Positions 17,299-25,739 are shown, numbered from the stretch's first letter. The stretch is DNA of 27,068 bases from Bilabrum cf. latius (GCA_965178125.1 CBCXTV010000029.1:1-27068); one strand, 5' to 3'. Numbers and translations are program-made. The notes: generated by a model not told the origin, from the sequence alone.

Positions 17299-17702
17299 CG
17301 CCGGCCGCTGAGGTTTTCAGTCCGGTTCACACGAGCGCCGGAGCCGCAGCGGCAGCCGCTTCGGTGCTCCTGAAGGTCTAATGTCCTCAATGCGTTTCGT
17401 GTGCAAAAAGGATGTGGTTTCTACATGGGGGCATTCCGCAAGTTTCATGTGGTCCGTCGCGTTCGTCCGGGGGAGTGCTTGCCTAGTATTGGGAGCTTGC
17501 CTGACACACACACACGTGGCACCCAGCCTGATGGGTTGCAAGTGTGTGTGTGTCTCCGCAGTGCCGCGGTTGGGACCCGGCGGGTCGTTTGCTTTTACGT
17601 CGCCGCGTCGCGCGCCGACGAGACATTTCTTGGTCTCAGAAGCCTCTGCTTCCGGTAGGCGCGCCGTGTACGCTCGCGGGCCGAAGGTGGGTGCGTTGCT
17701 TG
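17299..17702. other. Spacer between Rep and ZnF3
   Basis: This 400-base stretch contains a short CACACACACACGTG run at about 17504-17517 and a GTGTGTGTGT run at about 17541-17550, complementary to each other across about 25 bases. No domain-bearing frame is seen. The ZnF3 frame is open leftward to 17544, but the ATG at 17703 is the natural start. Confidence 0.45.
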
Positions 17703-18395
17703 ATGGCCTACGTCGGTATCGCCGATGCACCGTATGTGCCCGTGGTTGCCGCGTCGACCTCCGAGCACGCCCCGGAGGGCGAGGTGGAGATGATGCTTGC
17801 GCCTCTTGCCGGAGATGTCGGTTTCAAGCGGCCTCGCGTGTTTCCTCCCGGTTCGCGACTTCTTCCTAAGTCGCCGGCCCATCCGGCGGTGCTCATAACA
17901 GCGCTCGGCAGTGAGGCACCCCAGGACACACAGTGCGTCGTTTGGTCGGACTCTAAGGCTTTCGACCTCGCGGAGTTTGTATGCTCTTCCTGCGGCTGCA
18001 ATCGTGTCATGGCGGACCTGAATCATCGTATGCGTGATCGTCTCGTACGTCGCGTGCAGCGCACGCTTTATGCCGATGATTCTCCGTGCGGCAGGGGTGC
18101 GATTTCGTGTCGTGCTTGTCGCGAGAAGGCGCGCGACGCGGCGCCGAAGACGTCGATTATGAACGCGGCGAACAAGAAGAAGATCTCGGGAACTCTTCGC
18201 ATGCAGTTGGATCTCATTGTAGAGACCGGGGAGCGGAAGGGTCAGCGTTGTACTGCGGAGAAAATTCTGACATTGGGAACGATGAAGCAGCACAGGGTTT
18301 TCGAGAGGGACCTTTACGATGAGGCATGGCGCGGGCTTGTTCGTCTGTCTGGACGCGAGGCTTGGAGCGATGACGACTCGTGGTCTCCGCGTTGA
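17703..18395 (+). CDS. Zinc-finger protein ZnF3 (CxxC...CxxC)
   Basis: This encodes 230 residues from ATGGCCTACGTC. The N-terminal 85 residues are Pro/Ala/Val-rich with a KRPR patch. Then come CSSCGC (C94, C97, C99), about 36 residues rich in Arg, and CRACREK (C136, C139), fitting a four-cysteine zinc site. The C-terminal part is Lys/Arg-rich (NAANKKKIS) and ends in predicted helices. The layout, CxxC, a basic helical insert, CxxC, is shared in outline with ZnF1 and ZnF2, although the sequences differ. The gene lies 404 bases downstream of Rep on the same strand. Function is unknown; nucleic-acid or protein binding is plausible. No full-length duplicate is present. Confidence 0.65.
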   Translation: MAYVGIADAPYVPVVAASTSEHAPEGEVEMMLAPLAGDVGFKRPRVFPPGSRLLPKSPAHPAVLITALGSEAPQDTQCVVWSDSKAFDLAEFVCSSCGCNRVMADLNHRMRDRLVRRVQRTLYADDSPCGRGAISCRACREKARDAAPKTSIMNAANKKKISGTLRMQLDLIVETGERKGQRCTAEKILTLGTMKQHRVFERDLYDEAWRGLVRLSGREAWSDDDSWSPR

Positions 18396-18740
18396 GCTTG
18401 CGTGACGGTTTTCCCTCTTAACCTGGCCTCTTGCGTGGCGCTGCTTCCGCGTGTGGCCTGAGCGTGCGACCTGAGCGTTCGGCCTGCTGTCGCGTGTGAC
18501 CTGAGCGAACGGGCGCTCGACAGTATCCCGCGTTTGTTGCTTCTGGGGTTCAAGAAACTTGTACTTTTTGGGCTGTACGGTGGTCAGTGGTGCACGGTTC
18601 GTTCGCAGCCTCCGCGTTGTTGGAAAGCTATGGTGGAGCATGGTTCTTTTCGCAGCCTCCGCGTTGTGATCAAGCTACGGTGGAGCATGGTTCGTGAGCA
18701 TGGTTCTTTTCGCAGCCTCCGCGTTGTTGACACGTGAAAG
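18396..18740. repeat. Short tandem repeats downstream of ZnF3
   Basis: At 18435-18510 a (G/A)CCTGAGCG motif recurs three times. At 18600-18730 a unit with CGCAGCCTCCGCGTTGT recurs three times (near 18604, 18653 and 18714), the last two preceded by GAGCATGGTTCTTTT. There is no coding signal. Confidence 0.75.
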
Positions 18741-19020
18741 CTACGCGAACGTGACCACACAATAGGCCATACCCCAGGTGAAATCCGGACTCGGACATCC
18801 AGACGAAACGGCATCATGCACACTGTTGAACACACAAATGACACTGAGCTCCACCGTAACGTAACTTTCCATCACCACCTGGTTTATTTTCTCCGCGATG
18901 GCAGCTTGGCGGTGACGCTGTGTCTTCGGGCATGAAGGGGCAAATCTTTGATTTTTTGGGCCCTGTTTCGGTCACCGAAAAGTCGTGTGATTTCTGGCGC
19001 GCAGGAGGAGTGACGCAAGG
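18741..19020. other. Unassigned spacer
   Basis: No gene or strong repeat is seen. It contains TTTCGGTCACCGAAA (near 18965-18979), a nearly perfect inverted repeat, just before dispersed repeat A. Confidence 0.4.
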
Positions 19021-19115
19021 TATTTCTGAACCGTTTTCCGGACGCTTTCCGGGCCTCCCATGTGACCGCTTTTTGCGTACCGAAACACGTTCCGCGCGTG
19101 TGGAGCAGATGCGGA
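19021..19115. repeat. Dispersed repeat A, copy 3 of 3
   Basis: Nearly identical to 5943-6037, and to the shorter copy at 1355-1402. It lies about 400 bases upstream of the intact ZnF1 start codon. At 1355 the truncated copy is also joined to ZnF1 sequence, so the repeat and ZnF1 may have been copied together. Confidence 0.85.
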
Positions 19116-19158
19116 TCTCCGCGGGTCCTAGTTGTGTCCTTTTTCGGGGGACGAAATC

Positions 19159-19346
19159 GGGCGCACTTGTCGTGCCGATTCGTGGTCGTCTCTGAGACCG
19201 GCTGCGAGTCGGGAAAGGTGCCCGGGAGATGCTCGTGTCCTTGGCTTCGTATTTCTCCGCGTATTCTTCAAACGCGGGCGCACGTCTCCTACCGATTCGT
19301 GGTCGGTTTCCGAGGCCGATCGCGAGTCGGGAAATGCGCCCGCGAT
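19159..19346. repeat. Two-copy repeat upstream of ZnF1
   Basis: GGGCGCAC..CCGATTCGTGGTCG..GCGAGTCGGGAAA occurs at about 19159-19226 and 19286-19346, a period of about 127 bases. It lies directly upstream of the duplicated ZnF1 block and may be part of its control region. The left ZnF1 copy at 3699 lacks it. Confidence 0.7.
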
Positions 19347-19350
19347 GCGC

Positions 19351-20517
19351 TCTCGATCTCGGAAAGGGCGGGAGTCCGTTCTTGCATTCGGAATGGGCGG
19401 GGAGTTGCTTTTCCTGGGAGCATGTGCGAGATTCCTTCTCCGCGGGTCCTCTTTCGGCTTCGGCAGTCAGCAGCGCACTCTGCGGGAACGGCATTCTCCG
19501 AGTCTCTTTGCCGATGATGTCTGAGGAGAAACCGTCCGAGAGCATTGCTGTTTCCTTGGGAGACGGCCGCAATCTTCGTGGGCGTCGAGGCGCCGGTGAT
19601 ATGGGAAACGAGGGCGGCATGTTGGCGCGCGAGGTCGACGCCCCGGCGGAGCACGCCGGCGCGGCGGCAAGCGTCGATGATTCGGGCGGCCCCCACATCG
19701 AGAGCGGCGGCGCGGAGGCGGCGTCCACGGGGATGCTCGGAGAGGAGAGCGGCAAGGCAGCGCCGAAGGAGGACGCCGAAGACGACGGCGGCAAGAAGAC
19801 GGAGGAGGAGGATGCTCGCGGCGGTGGACGTGCTGTGGTGCCCGGAGGTAATGACGACGTATGGACCGACGCAGCAGCTTGGAAGGCGGGTGGCGGCGTG
19901 GCAGCCGGGGCGGTCTCTGGCGCTGATAGCTGGGATCTATGGGGGACCCCTGCGAAGTCGTCATGGGGGGAGACGTACGTGCTGCGGCAGGTCGCGTCGG
20001 AGCCGGCGGAGGAGGCGACATGGACTTGCAACGCGTGCCAGTGCTGCAAGCCCCGGTCGGCGTACTTCAAGAAGTGGAAGGACTGGATCCAACCAGTTTG
20101 CCGGGTGTGTTGCGACAAGTTCGACAACGCGACGCCGTGGTGGGTGTGGTGCAAGAACTGCAAAAACGAGTATCCGGCGTACCGATTTCCCCAGATCCGC
20201 CGGAAGAAGGAGAACTTGCGCTATTTCTTCCCTGAGGACTGGTGCGCGAAGTGCCTGGTTGCGCGTGGCTGGAGTCTCCATGATGTCCGTTCCTCTGCGG
20301 GTGAAGCGAAGCGTTGGGTGCCAAAAGCTGGCGCGAATACCGGTGACGGCGACAACGACGCTCGTGCTCCCGCACGCGACGAGCTTCCTGCAGGAGGCGC
20401 CGCCTCCTGCAGCAACGCCGTGCGTCAGAGTTCTTCGCGTGACGAGGCCTTGGATGACATCAAGCGGGCCATGGAGCTTCTCCAGAATGCGGAAAGGTTC
20501 CTCCTCACGATGCCAGC
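19351..20517. repeat. 1.17-kb segmental duplication, right copy
   Basis: Partner of 3536-4702 at an offset of 15,815. The right copy contains the complete gene and a normal stop codon; the left copy lost its last codons to a joint with ZnF2. The right copy is therefore the likely source. Confidence 0.9.
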
Positions 20518-20521
20518 GTGA
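19514..20521 (+). CDS. Zinc-finger protein ZnF1, Stc1-like cysteine pairs
   Basis: This encodes 335 residues from ATGATGTCTGAGGAG. The frame is open upstream to 19229, but that part overlaps repeats and carries no conserved features. Residues 1-165 are low-complexity (Ala, Gly, Glu, with a DDGGKKTEEED run). The folded part has four CxxC pairs: CNACQCC (C172, C175), CRVCC (C196, C199), WCKNC (C213, C216) and WCAKC (C244, C247), enough for two zinc ions. The first unit, CxxCxxCKPRSAYFKKWK followed by CRVC, recalls the Stc1-type domain (S. pombe Stc1 links RNAi to chromatin); this likeness is tentative. The C-terminus is a short amphipathic helix (RAMELLQNAERFLL). A nearly identical chimeric copy lies at 3699-4889, and scraps at 1406, 2213, 3124, 3314 and 5288. 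Function is unknown. Confidence 0.75.
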   Translation: MMSEEKPSESIAVSLGDGRNLRGRRGAGDMGNEGGMLAREVDAPAEHAGAAASVDDSGGPHIESGGAEAASTGMLGEESGKAAPKEDAEDDGGKKTEEEDARGGGRAVVPGGNDDVWTDAAAWKAGGGVAAGAVSGADSWDLWGTPAKSSWGETYVLRQVASEPAEEATWTCNACQCCKPRSAYFKKWKDWIQPVCRVCCDKFDNATPWWVWCKNCKNEYPAYRFPQIRRKKENLRYFFPEDWCAKCLVARGWSLHDVRSSAGEAKRWVPKAGANTGDGDNDARAPARDELPAGGAASCSNAVRQSSSRDEALDDIKRAMELLQNAERFLLTMPA

Positions 20522-20721
20522 CGCGGGAGCTTCCCGAATGGGTCCGTCGTACTGTGAGGGCGCTCCGGAAGGAAGAGCGCGAGTGAGTCATCCTTGCGCC
20601 GAGGTGAGCGCGACGTCGGAGGAGCACGGTCGTTTGATTGGGAACGATATGGTCGGCAGAGTGTGAAAATCCGAGTTTCTCGTGCAGGATTGGGCAGCTC
20701 TCTAGATATCTTGCCTGGGAA

Positions 20722-21184
20722 GGGTGTGATGTGGTGGGAGCGCTTCCGCCTCACGTGGCAGACGTCCACACTTCCTGGTTCCCCGGCAGGCTGTTTGGCG
20801 AGACGGAGTGGCAAAGCATCCGCCTGCTGATTCCTACTTTGTTACCTCGATTGTGAGCTCGGAGCTTGGGGCGGAGGATTCTGCGGGCAGCTCATGTGTG
20901 CCTAGAGTGTCATCCCGCGACCCTCTGACTTCTGTTCGTGGCTTTACCTCTTCGCGCAGGAAGATTCCTCATGAGGCAAGCCCGGTCCGAACTCGCGTGG
21001 GATGCCGTGCGCTGGTGCGGCTTCCACTCATCCCCGGGGTGGGGAGCGCTGGGTAAAGGATCGTCTGTCCCTGCAAGTTTCGATTCGGCGAGGTGCGGCA
21101 GCATGACGCGGACCGAGGTGAAGTCCTTTGTCCGCGATAGGTCGCCGCGTCGCGCGGTGGCGACCCCACAGCGCCCAAATCCCA
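20722..21184. repeat. About 0.5-kb tandem duplication, copy A
   Basis: Copy A matches 21196-21708 (copy B) at about 85-90%, with a roughly 27-base insertion in B near 21257. Shared landmarks are GGTGTGATG, TACTTTGTTACCTCGATTGT, GACTTCTGT(T/C)CGTGGC and GACGCGGA(C/A)CGAGGTGA. Each copy contains the 5' flank and first codons of the coiled-coil gene at 21624. Confidence 0.85.
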
Positions 21185-21261
21185 TTCCGGAGAGGGGGTG
21201 TGATGCAGTGGGAGCCCTTCCGCCTCACGTGACAGACGTTCACACTTCCTGGTTCCCATAA
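21103..21261 (+). pseudogene. Truncated 5' copy of the coiled-coil gene
   Basis: This short ORF (52 codons) starts with the same 27-residue leader (MTRTEVKSFVRDRSPRRAVA) as the intact gene at 21624 but runs off the duplication edge and stops 25 codons later. It results from the tandem duplication of the 5' region. The same flank lies upstream, so it may still be transcribed. Confidence 0.65.
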
Positions 21262-21708
21262 GGTCTTCAGCACAGCGCATGCGAGGCAGGCTGTTCGGCG
21301 AGACGTAGTGGCATCGCCCCCGCCTGCTCATTCCTACTTTGTTACCTCGATTGTCAGCTTGGGGCTCGGGGGCGGCGGATTCAGCGGGCAGCTCATGTAT
21401 GCTGGAGTGTCATCCCGCGACCTCTGACTTCTGTCCGTGGCTTTACCTCTTCGCGCAGGAAGATTCCTCATGAGGCAAGCCCGGTGCGAACTCCTGTGGG
21501 ATGCCGTGCGCTGGTTCGGATTCCACTCATGCCCGATGTGGGGAGCGCTAGGGTAAAGGATCGTCTGTCCCTGCAAGTTTCGATTCGGCTCGAGTCAATG
21601 TGAGGAAGGAGAGGTGCGGCAGCATGACGCGGAACGAGGTGACGTCCTTTGTCCGCGATAGGTCGCCGCGTCGCGCGGTGGCGACCCCGCAGCGCCCAAA
21701 CCCCGCCC
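21196..21708. repeat. About 0.5-kb tandem duplication, copy B
   Basis: Copy B of the repeat starting at 20722. It supplies the start codon and leader of the intact coiled-coil gene at 21624-22145. The differences are mostly substitutions, so this duplication is older than the 911-bp and 1.17-kb ones. Confidence 0.85.
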
Positions 21709-22145
21709 CGCCTAGTCCTCACTCGACAGCGGTGTCGAACCTGCAGCAGCGCTTCGAGAACATGCAGCAGCGTGCGGAAAGCTTGAGCGCTCAGCTGGAG
21801 TACGCCCAAAGTGTGATCAGGCTGCTCTCAGGCCTGTTGCGCGATGAGGCTCCTCGGTTCCATGCAGACTTTGATCCCGTGATTCGGCGTGCGATGTCTG
21901 GCGCAAGCGGCTCCGTTGCGGGTAGGTCTTTCCGTCTTGTGGACGGAGGCGTCATCCACGGACCTGACACAGCAGTCGCTGCTCCTCCGCGTCGTCTCAT
22001 CGTTGAGGTGCGTACGGACTGGGAGATGACCGAGACTGCCTCAACTGTGCTGGATTCCTCAGGATCAGACGACATGGGTTCCGAGGACTCGCCGCCGCCG
22101 ACCGTCGTCCTCCCCAGCGGCGCGGCGGGCGCCGGCGGTGCCTAG
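21624..22145 (+). CDS. Small coiled-coil protein, unknown function
   Basis: This encodes 173 residues from ATGACGCGGAAC. The first 28 residues are Arg/Pro-rich (FVRDRSPRRAV). Residues about 38-72 form a probable coiled coil (LQQRFENMQQRAESLSAQL, then EYAQSVIRLLSGLL). The middle carries a basic segment, and the C-terminus is acidic/Ser-rich and then Pro/Gly-rich. No enzyme motif is seen. It lies about 575 bases upstream of the DDE transposase on the same strand; a partner role for the transposase is possible but unsupported. The frame opens at 21600, but the ATG at 21624 is preferred because the leader is conserved in the duplicate at 21103. Confidence 0.6.
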   Translation: MTRNEVTSFVRDRSPRRAVATPQRPNPAPPSPHSTAVSNLQQRFENMQQRAESLSAQLEYAQSVIRLLSGLLRDEAPRFHADFDPVIRRAMSGASGSVAGRSFRLVDGGVIHGPDTAVAAPPRRLIVEVRTDWEMTETASTVLDSSGSDDMGSEDSPPPTVVLPSGAAGAGGA

Positions 22146-22719
22146 TCCTCGGCAGCTCCTGCATCGGAGCCTCCTGTCGAGATTCGATCGCGCAACGTCG
22201 TTCCTTACATTGCTTGCCGTCGCATGTGCCGGGCGGTGGTGGGTGTGCGTGTTCGCCGAAAGTTCCCGGCCTCGTCTTCCTCAGGAGAGCTCCTCGACCC
22301 GAAATTGGCAGCTCAGCGCTGCCGTGGCCGATACAGTACCCGTGCACGGCCAGTTGGCAGCTACGCGCTGCCGTTGCCAATGTCGTCCGCACGAGAGCAG
22401 AGTGGCAGCTCAGCGCAGGCGAGAAACCGCGCTCGCAATGCTGCGAGGTGTATTCAATGCTGTGCACGTGTCTATCCCTCTCCCTGGTTTTGTCTCGCTT
22501 GCGCCAGTGTGACCGCAGCAGAGCGGGTGCTTCCCGTGCGTCTTCAGCTTTGAGCACTCCTCCAGCGACAGGAAGGCATTCGCTTGCTCTCGCTCCCCGC
22601 CTGCGTCCTATCCCTCCCGGGTATCTTCAGAGGCCACAGGCAGTGCGAAGCTTGGCAGCGGGTCCGTCCGCGTCGTTTCGGCTGTGAGCGATCTTCTGCC
22701 CGGTTCCTCACGCGTCATA
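22146..22719. other. Spacer with three hairpin-bearing short repeats
   Basis: GGCAGC-TCAGC-GCTGCC at 22307-22323 and GGCAGC-TACGC-GCTGCC at 22356-22372 form the same 6-bp stem with different 5-base loops. A third copy at 22404 (GGCAGCTCAGCGCAGGC) has lost the pairing. The rest shows no gene. The stretch is the likely promoter or leader region of the transposase. Confidence 0.6.
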
Positions 22720-24321
22720 ATGTTCTCTGCTTCGGTGCCGGATCAGCTCGCACGGATCAGTAAGGAGCTGAAGTGTCTCAGAGACGCGAGACAACGGGCG
22801 CGCAATGGGCTGCGCCATCCGTGGTTGCGCGCCATGGAGGCACAGGTCGCTGAGGTTATTCGTCATCACCCCGGAGGTGGCGAGGCAGCTCTTCGAACCT
22901 ATGTCTCTCGTCAGTTGCAGAGTCGACAGGTTTCCACGCGGACGGCTTCGCAGGAGGAGTTTCAAAGGCAGGTCGATGAGGAGGTCGCGCTCACCATGAG
23001 GCGCCCAGCTGAGGCGTGGCAGCGAAATCCTCTTCGCTCATGTCATCGAGAGTCCGTGGCACGCGCAGAGACCTTTCTCGCCGAGGCTTCTGTCGTTGCT
23101 TGGATCGACCATGTGAACGAGCAGCGTGGGTGTGCTCCAACTGGGAACATGGTTTTCGCCATGCTTGCGAGGATGGGCGTTCGCGCGGGGAAGGACTCGG
23201 CTCGACGGCAGTGGCTCCTGCGCTTCCGTCGTCGTTGGCGGCTTCGGCATGGCCGATTGAAGAAGCAGCCCCCGGTAACACTCGATTACGTCAGACTCGC
23301 GTGTCGTGTCTTCTATCAGTGGATTGAATTCGCAGAAGCGCGAGTGCCCCCCAACCGCCGCCTCGTCTTTGTGAACTTCGATGAGTCCAGCGTGCCCTTT
23401 GCCTTTCCGGGAATGCGCGGGTACATCGCACCGAGGTCAGGAACGGAGCCCGCTTCGCTTGGTTCGCGCACGGAGCGCCTCGCCTCGAATAGCAATCGAG
23501 GATCGTACACCTTTCTGGGTTTTATTAGCGACTGCCCGGAAATCCAGCGACGACTCCCGCGTATACTCATCGGGAAGCACACGCGGCTGAGCAAGCGCTT
23601 GATGCGTGGGGCGCCGAACCAAATGGTGGACGGAATGGAAGTCTGGGCCCGAGAGAGCTCGTGGGTGACGCAGTCCCTCATGTTCGACATTCTGCGTCGG
23701 CTTTTCGCTTCTTGGATGGACATTCAGCATGAGATCTATCCAATAGTGATACTTGACTGCGCGCCCCAACACATTTCCACTGAGATTGTGAACTTCGCAC
23801 ACGGCCTTGGCATGGATCTCGTGTTTATTCCTGGTCGACTCACCTTCTTGCTTCAGCCGTTGGACGTTCTCGTCTTTCAGCTTCTTAAGCGCGACCTTCG
23901 GGAGACGTGGATGCAGGAGCGCTCGCGTCATGAAGCGGGTCATGTCGATGTCTCTTGCCATCTCAGGGTTGTCGCTGAGTGCACGAAGAGAGTGCTCTCG
24001 TCTGGCTCGTGGCAAGGCGCTTTCGATATGACAGGCATTACCAGCGGCAGGCGCCGCTTGCATTCGACCCTACGGCGCTTGTTTGAGTGTGACATGGAGG
24101 ACATCTCCAGCGATGCTCCGTCTGTCGACCAGCTCCGCTTCATCAGCAGTCCGCAGCAGCCTCTCCCGCACGATGCGCTCATCAACAGGGCCCCAGTCGC
24201 GTCCGGACACGGGGTCGACGGAGGCGTCCACGGTGGTAACGCTCGCCGCGTGCCTCGTGGCCGCAGACTAAACGGATGGACCCCCCGCGATCGCGCTCAC
24301 CCCTCGGCGGCCATGCCGTGA
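22720..24321 (+). CDS. DDE transposase, pogo/Tc1-like (DDE_1)
   Basis: This encodes 533 residues from the first ATG, at 22720; the open frame starts at 22684 with a GTG. The N-terminal 140 residues are basic and helical. A CENP-B-like helix-turn-helix end is seen at about 155-180 (SARRQWLLRFRRRWRLRHGR), typical of pogo-type transposases for binding transposon ends. The catalytic triad is intact: VNFDESS (D221), VILDCAPQH (D346) and LLQPLDVLVF (D382). D346 and D382 are separated by 35 residues, as in the Tc1/mariner-pogo group. Such enzymes cut and paste DNA at TA sites. I did not find convincing terminal inverted repeats, so the borders of the element are undefined. The ORF is intact and may be active or domesticated. 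Its 3' end overlaps the ZnF2 start by 46 bases in another frame. Confidence 0.9.
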   Translation: MFSASVPDQLARISKELKCLRDARQRARNGLRHPWLRAMEAQVAEVIRHHPGGGEAALRTYVSRQLQSRQVSTRTASQEEFQRQVDEEVALTMRRPAEAWQRNPLRSCHRESVARAETFLAEASVVAWIDHVNEQRGCAPTGNMVFAMLARMGVRAGKDSARRQWLLRFRRRWRLRHGRLKKQPPVTLDYVRLACRVFYQWIEFAEARVPPNRRLVFVNFDESSVPFAFPGMRGYIAPRSGTEPASLGSRTERLASNSNRGSYTFLGFISDCPEIQRRLPRILIGKHTRLSKRLMRGAPNQMVDGMEVWARESSWVTQSLMFDILRRLFASWMDIQHEIYPIVILDCAPQHISTEIVNFAHGLGMDLVFIPGRLTFLLQPLDVLVFQLLKRDLRETWMQERSRHEAGHVDVSCHLRVVAECTKRVLSSGSWQGAFDMTGITSGRRRLHSTLRRLFECDMEDISSDAPSVDQLRFISSPQQPLPHDALINRAPVASGHGVDGGVHGGNARRVPRGRRLNGWTPRDRAHPSAAMP

Positions 24322-25340
24322 CCTCGACCACGACCATGTCAGGGGCGAACGCGACTTCGTCAACCTCGAGCACGACCATCCCAGCGGCGAACGCGGCTTC
24401 CTCGATGGGATCCCTGACCCCGACGAAGCTTCCCCGACCTCGGCCACGTGAACCTGCAGGCGCATTCTTGCCCGATGTGCCCGCGCAGGTGGCGGCCTGC
24501 ACGGCGTGGGCGCCACCGTTTCGTCGACCAGACAGCTCAGCCACTCCGGCGACGCGCGAGGCGGCAACGTCCACGTGCATCAATCCGTGGACCGCTCTCT
24601 CCTGGTATCCGACACCACCGCAGCCGACGGACCCCCCTTCCGACAGGCCTCGCGAGGTACCGAACCGGAGCTCCCGGCAGCAGCGCAGGCGTCATGCTTG
24701 GGGCGGCACGTGGGTGTTCGACGACGCCATTACGCTCAGCGATTGCGGGTCGAGGGTGCAGATCGACGCGCCGCAGTCGAAGCTCTTGGCGATGGTCGTG
24801 CCCCGGAAGTCGGGCCAGTGGATTCCTCGTAGGCTGCGCTCGCGTACGATCTGGTATTTGGCTGGGGAGCAGTCGGCCGTGATCACCAACCTCAAGTGCC
24901 AGGCCTGCAGTCGGGTCAAGCACGCGGACAGCTTCAACCCGAAGAGCTTGCGTCGGGCTCAGTACTCGTTGCTGCATTCCCTGTGGCCCGGCTACATACG
25001 ACGTACCGAGCGGTCTATTTGGTGCACGCAGTGTGCGGTGGAGGACCAGTTGATGCAGGGCAACTTTCCGGACGGCTACTGTTTCCGGATCCGCGCCACA
25101 CTCGAAATTTGCCATCAAGATCGCGTCGCGGCCAAGCTGTTTGCAGTGCACGACAGTAACGCTCTCTTCGAGCAGATCCCGCTGAGCTCCCGTGCGGCCA
25201 TGGACGTGGCGGAGCAGTTGCGCCGATACTGGCAGGATGCCGTGTCCTCAGACGGCCAGAGCAACATCTTCCACAGCGACCACGTTTCGACAGACGACGA
25301 CTCTGAGTTCGCACCGGGCGGACCGGAGAGCGTGCCGTGA
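24276..25340 (+). CDS. Zinc-finger protein ZnF2 (CxxC...CxxC)
   Basis: This encodes 354 residues from ATGGACCCCCCG. The first 125 residues are Ser/Thr/Pro/Ala-rich with a degenerate internal repeat (TTMSGANATSS, TTIPAANAASS). Residues about 127-207 form a more ordered region (RRRHAWGGTWVFDDAITLSD), followed by CQACSRVKHADSF (C208, C211), about 38 residues, then WCTQC (C250, C253): a likely four-cysteine zinc site, broadly like an Stc1-type finger. The C-terminus is helical, then acidic and Ser-rich. The first 46 bases overlap the transposase end, so a later start (for example the conserved segment from about 24654) is possible. Fragments occur at 1946-2193, 2857-3104, 4705-4743 and 5249-5286; all of these start at or after the VPNRSS segment. 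Function is unknown. Confidence 0.72.
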   Translation: MDPPRSRSPLGGHAVTSTTTMSGANATSSTSSTTIPAANAASSMGSLTPTKLPRPRPREPAGAFLPDVPAQVAACTAWAPPFRRPDSSATPATREAATSTCINPWTALSWYPTPPQPTDPPSDRPREVPNRSSRQQRRRHAWGGTWVFDDAITLSDCGSRVQIDAPQSKLLAMVVPRKSGQWIPRRLRSRTIWYLAGEQSAVITNLKCQACSRVKHADSFNPKSLRRAQYSLLHSLWPGYIRRTERSIWCTQCAVEDQLMQGNFPDGYCFRIRATLEICHQDRVAAKLFAVHDSNALFEQIPLSSRAAMDVAEQLRRYWQDAVSSDGQSNIFHSDHVSTDDDSEFAPGGPESVP

Positions 25341-25538
25341 GGGACCGCAGCGACAGTAGCGTCGCTTAGGTGAGGAGCGGGTGCCAATGCTCTTTTGAAA
25401 ATGGTGTGTCGTACGTACGGCAGGAGCCGTCGGTGGGAGCGGGGCGGATCCTGCGGGAAGTCGTGGAGACTGAGGGCAGAGACTCTCGGGTCGGTCAGGG
25501 TCTCATGTAACGTGCTGTTCACCGCAGAGGTATGTGCG

Positions 25539-25592
25539 GATCTTGGTGGATCTCTCGAGGACATGGGTGGCATACCGTTGTGCATCCGTTCC
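25539..25592. repeat. Direct repeat, left copy
   Basis: The roughly 53-base CTTGGTGGAT..CATCCGTTCCCC recurs at 25740-25792 with two or three differences. The two copies flank the hairpin repeat at 25596-25735 almost exactly. Confidence 0.85.
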
Positions 25593-25595
25593 CCG

Positions 25596-25735
25596 GGGGG
25601 GGCGGTCGCAGAAGCGTGCACACGAAAACAAGAGGAAAGGAGACCAACCCCCCAAACCCACGTAGTGCGATCCTGGGGGGTACCCTATAAGGTACTAAGA
25701 ATCCTTCTCCCGAAAATCGCACTACCTCGGGCCAC
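25596..25735. repeat. Hairpin repeat (MITE-like or structured RNA), copy 2
   Basis: Matches 14194-14330 on the same strand. GTAGTGCGAT (near 25662) and ATCGCACTAC (near 25715) form the closing 10-bp pair, and the inner GTACC...GGTAC pair is preserved. The element lies between two 53-base direct repeats. Confidence 0.8.
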
Positions 25736-25739
25736 AACG

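Noticed and set aside
19229-19513. 95-codon N-terminal extension of ZnF1
   Set aside because: It overlaps an upstream repeat, and the duplicated copy diverges there; the paired ATGs at 19514/19517 are a better start.
18814-20163. 449-codon minus-strand ORF
   Set aside because: It is the antisense shadow of ZnF1 and its repeats. It is low-complexity, recurs in part at 3377-4348 only because the DNA is duplicated, and has no domain.
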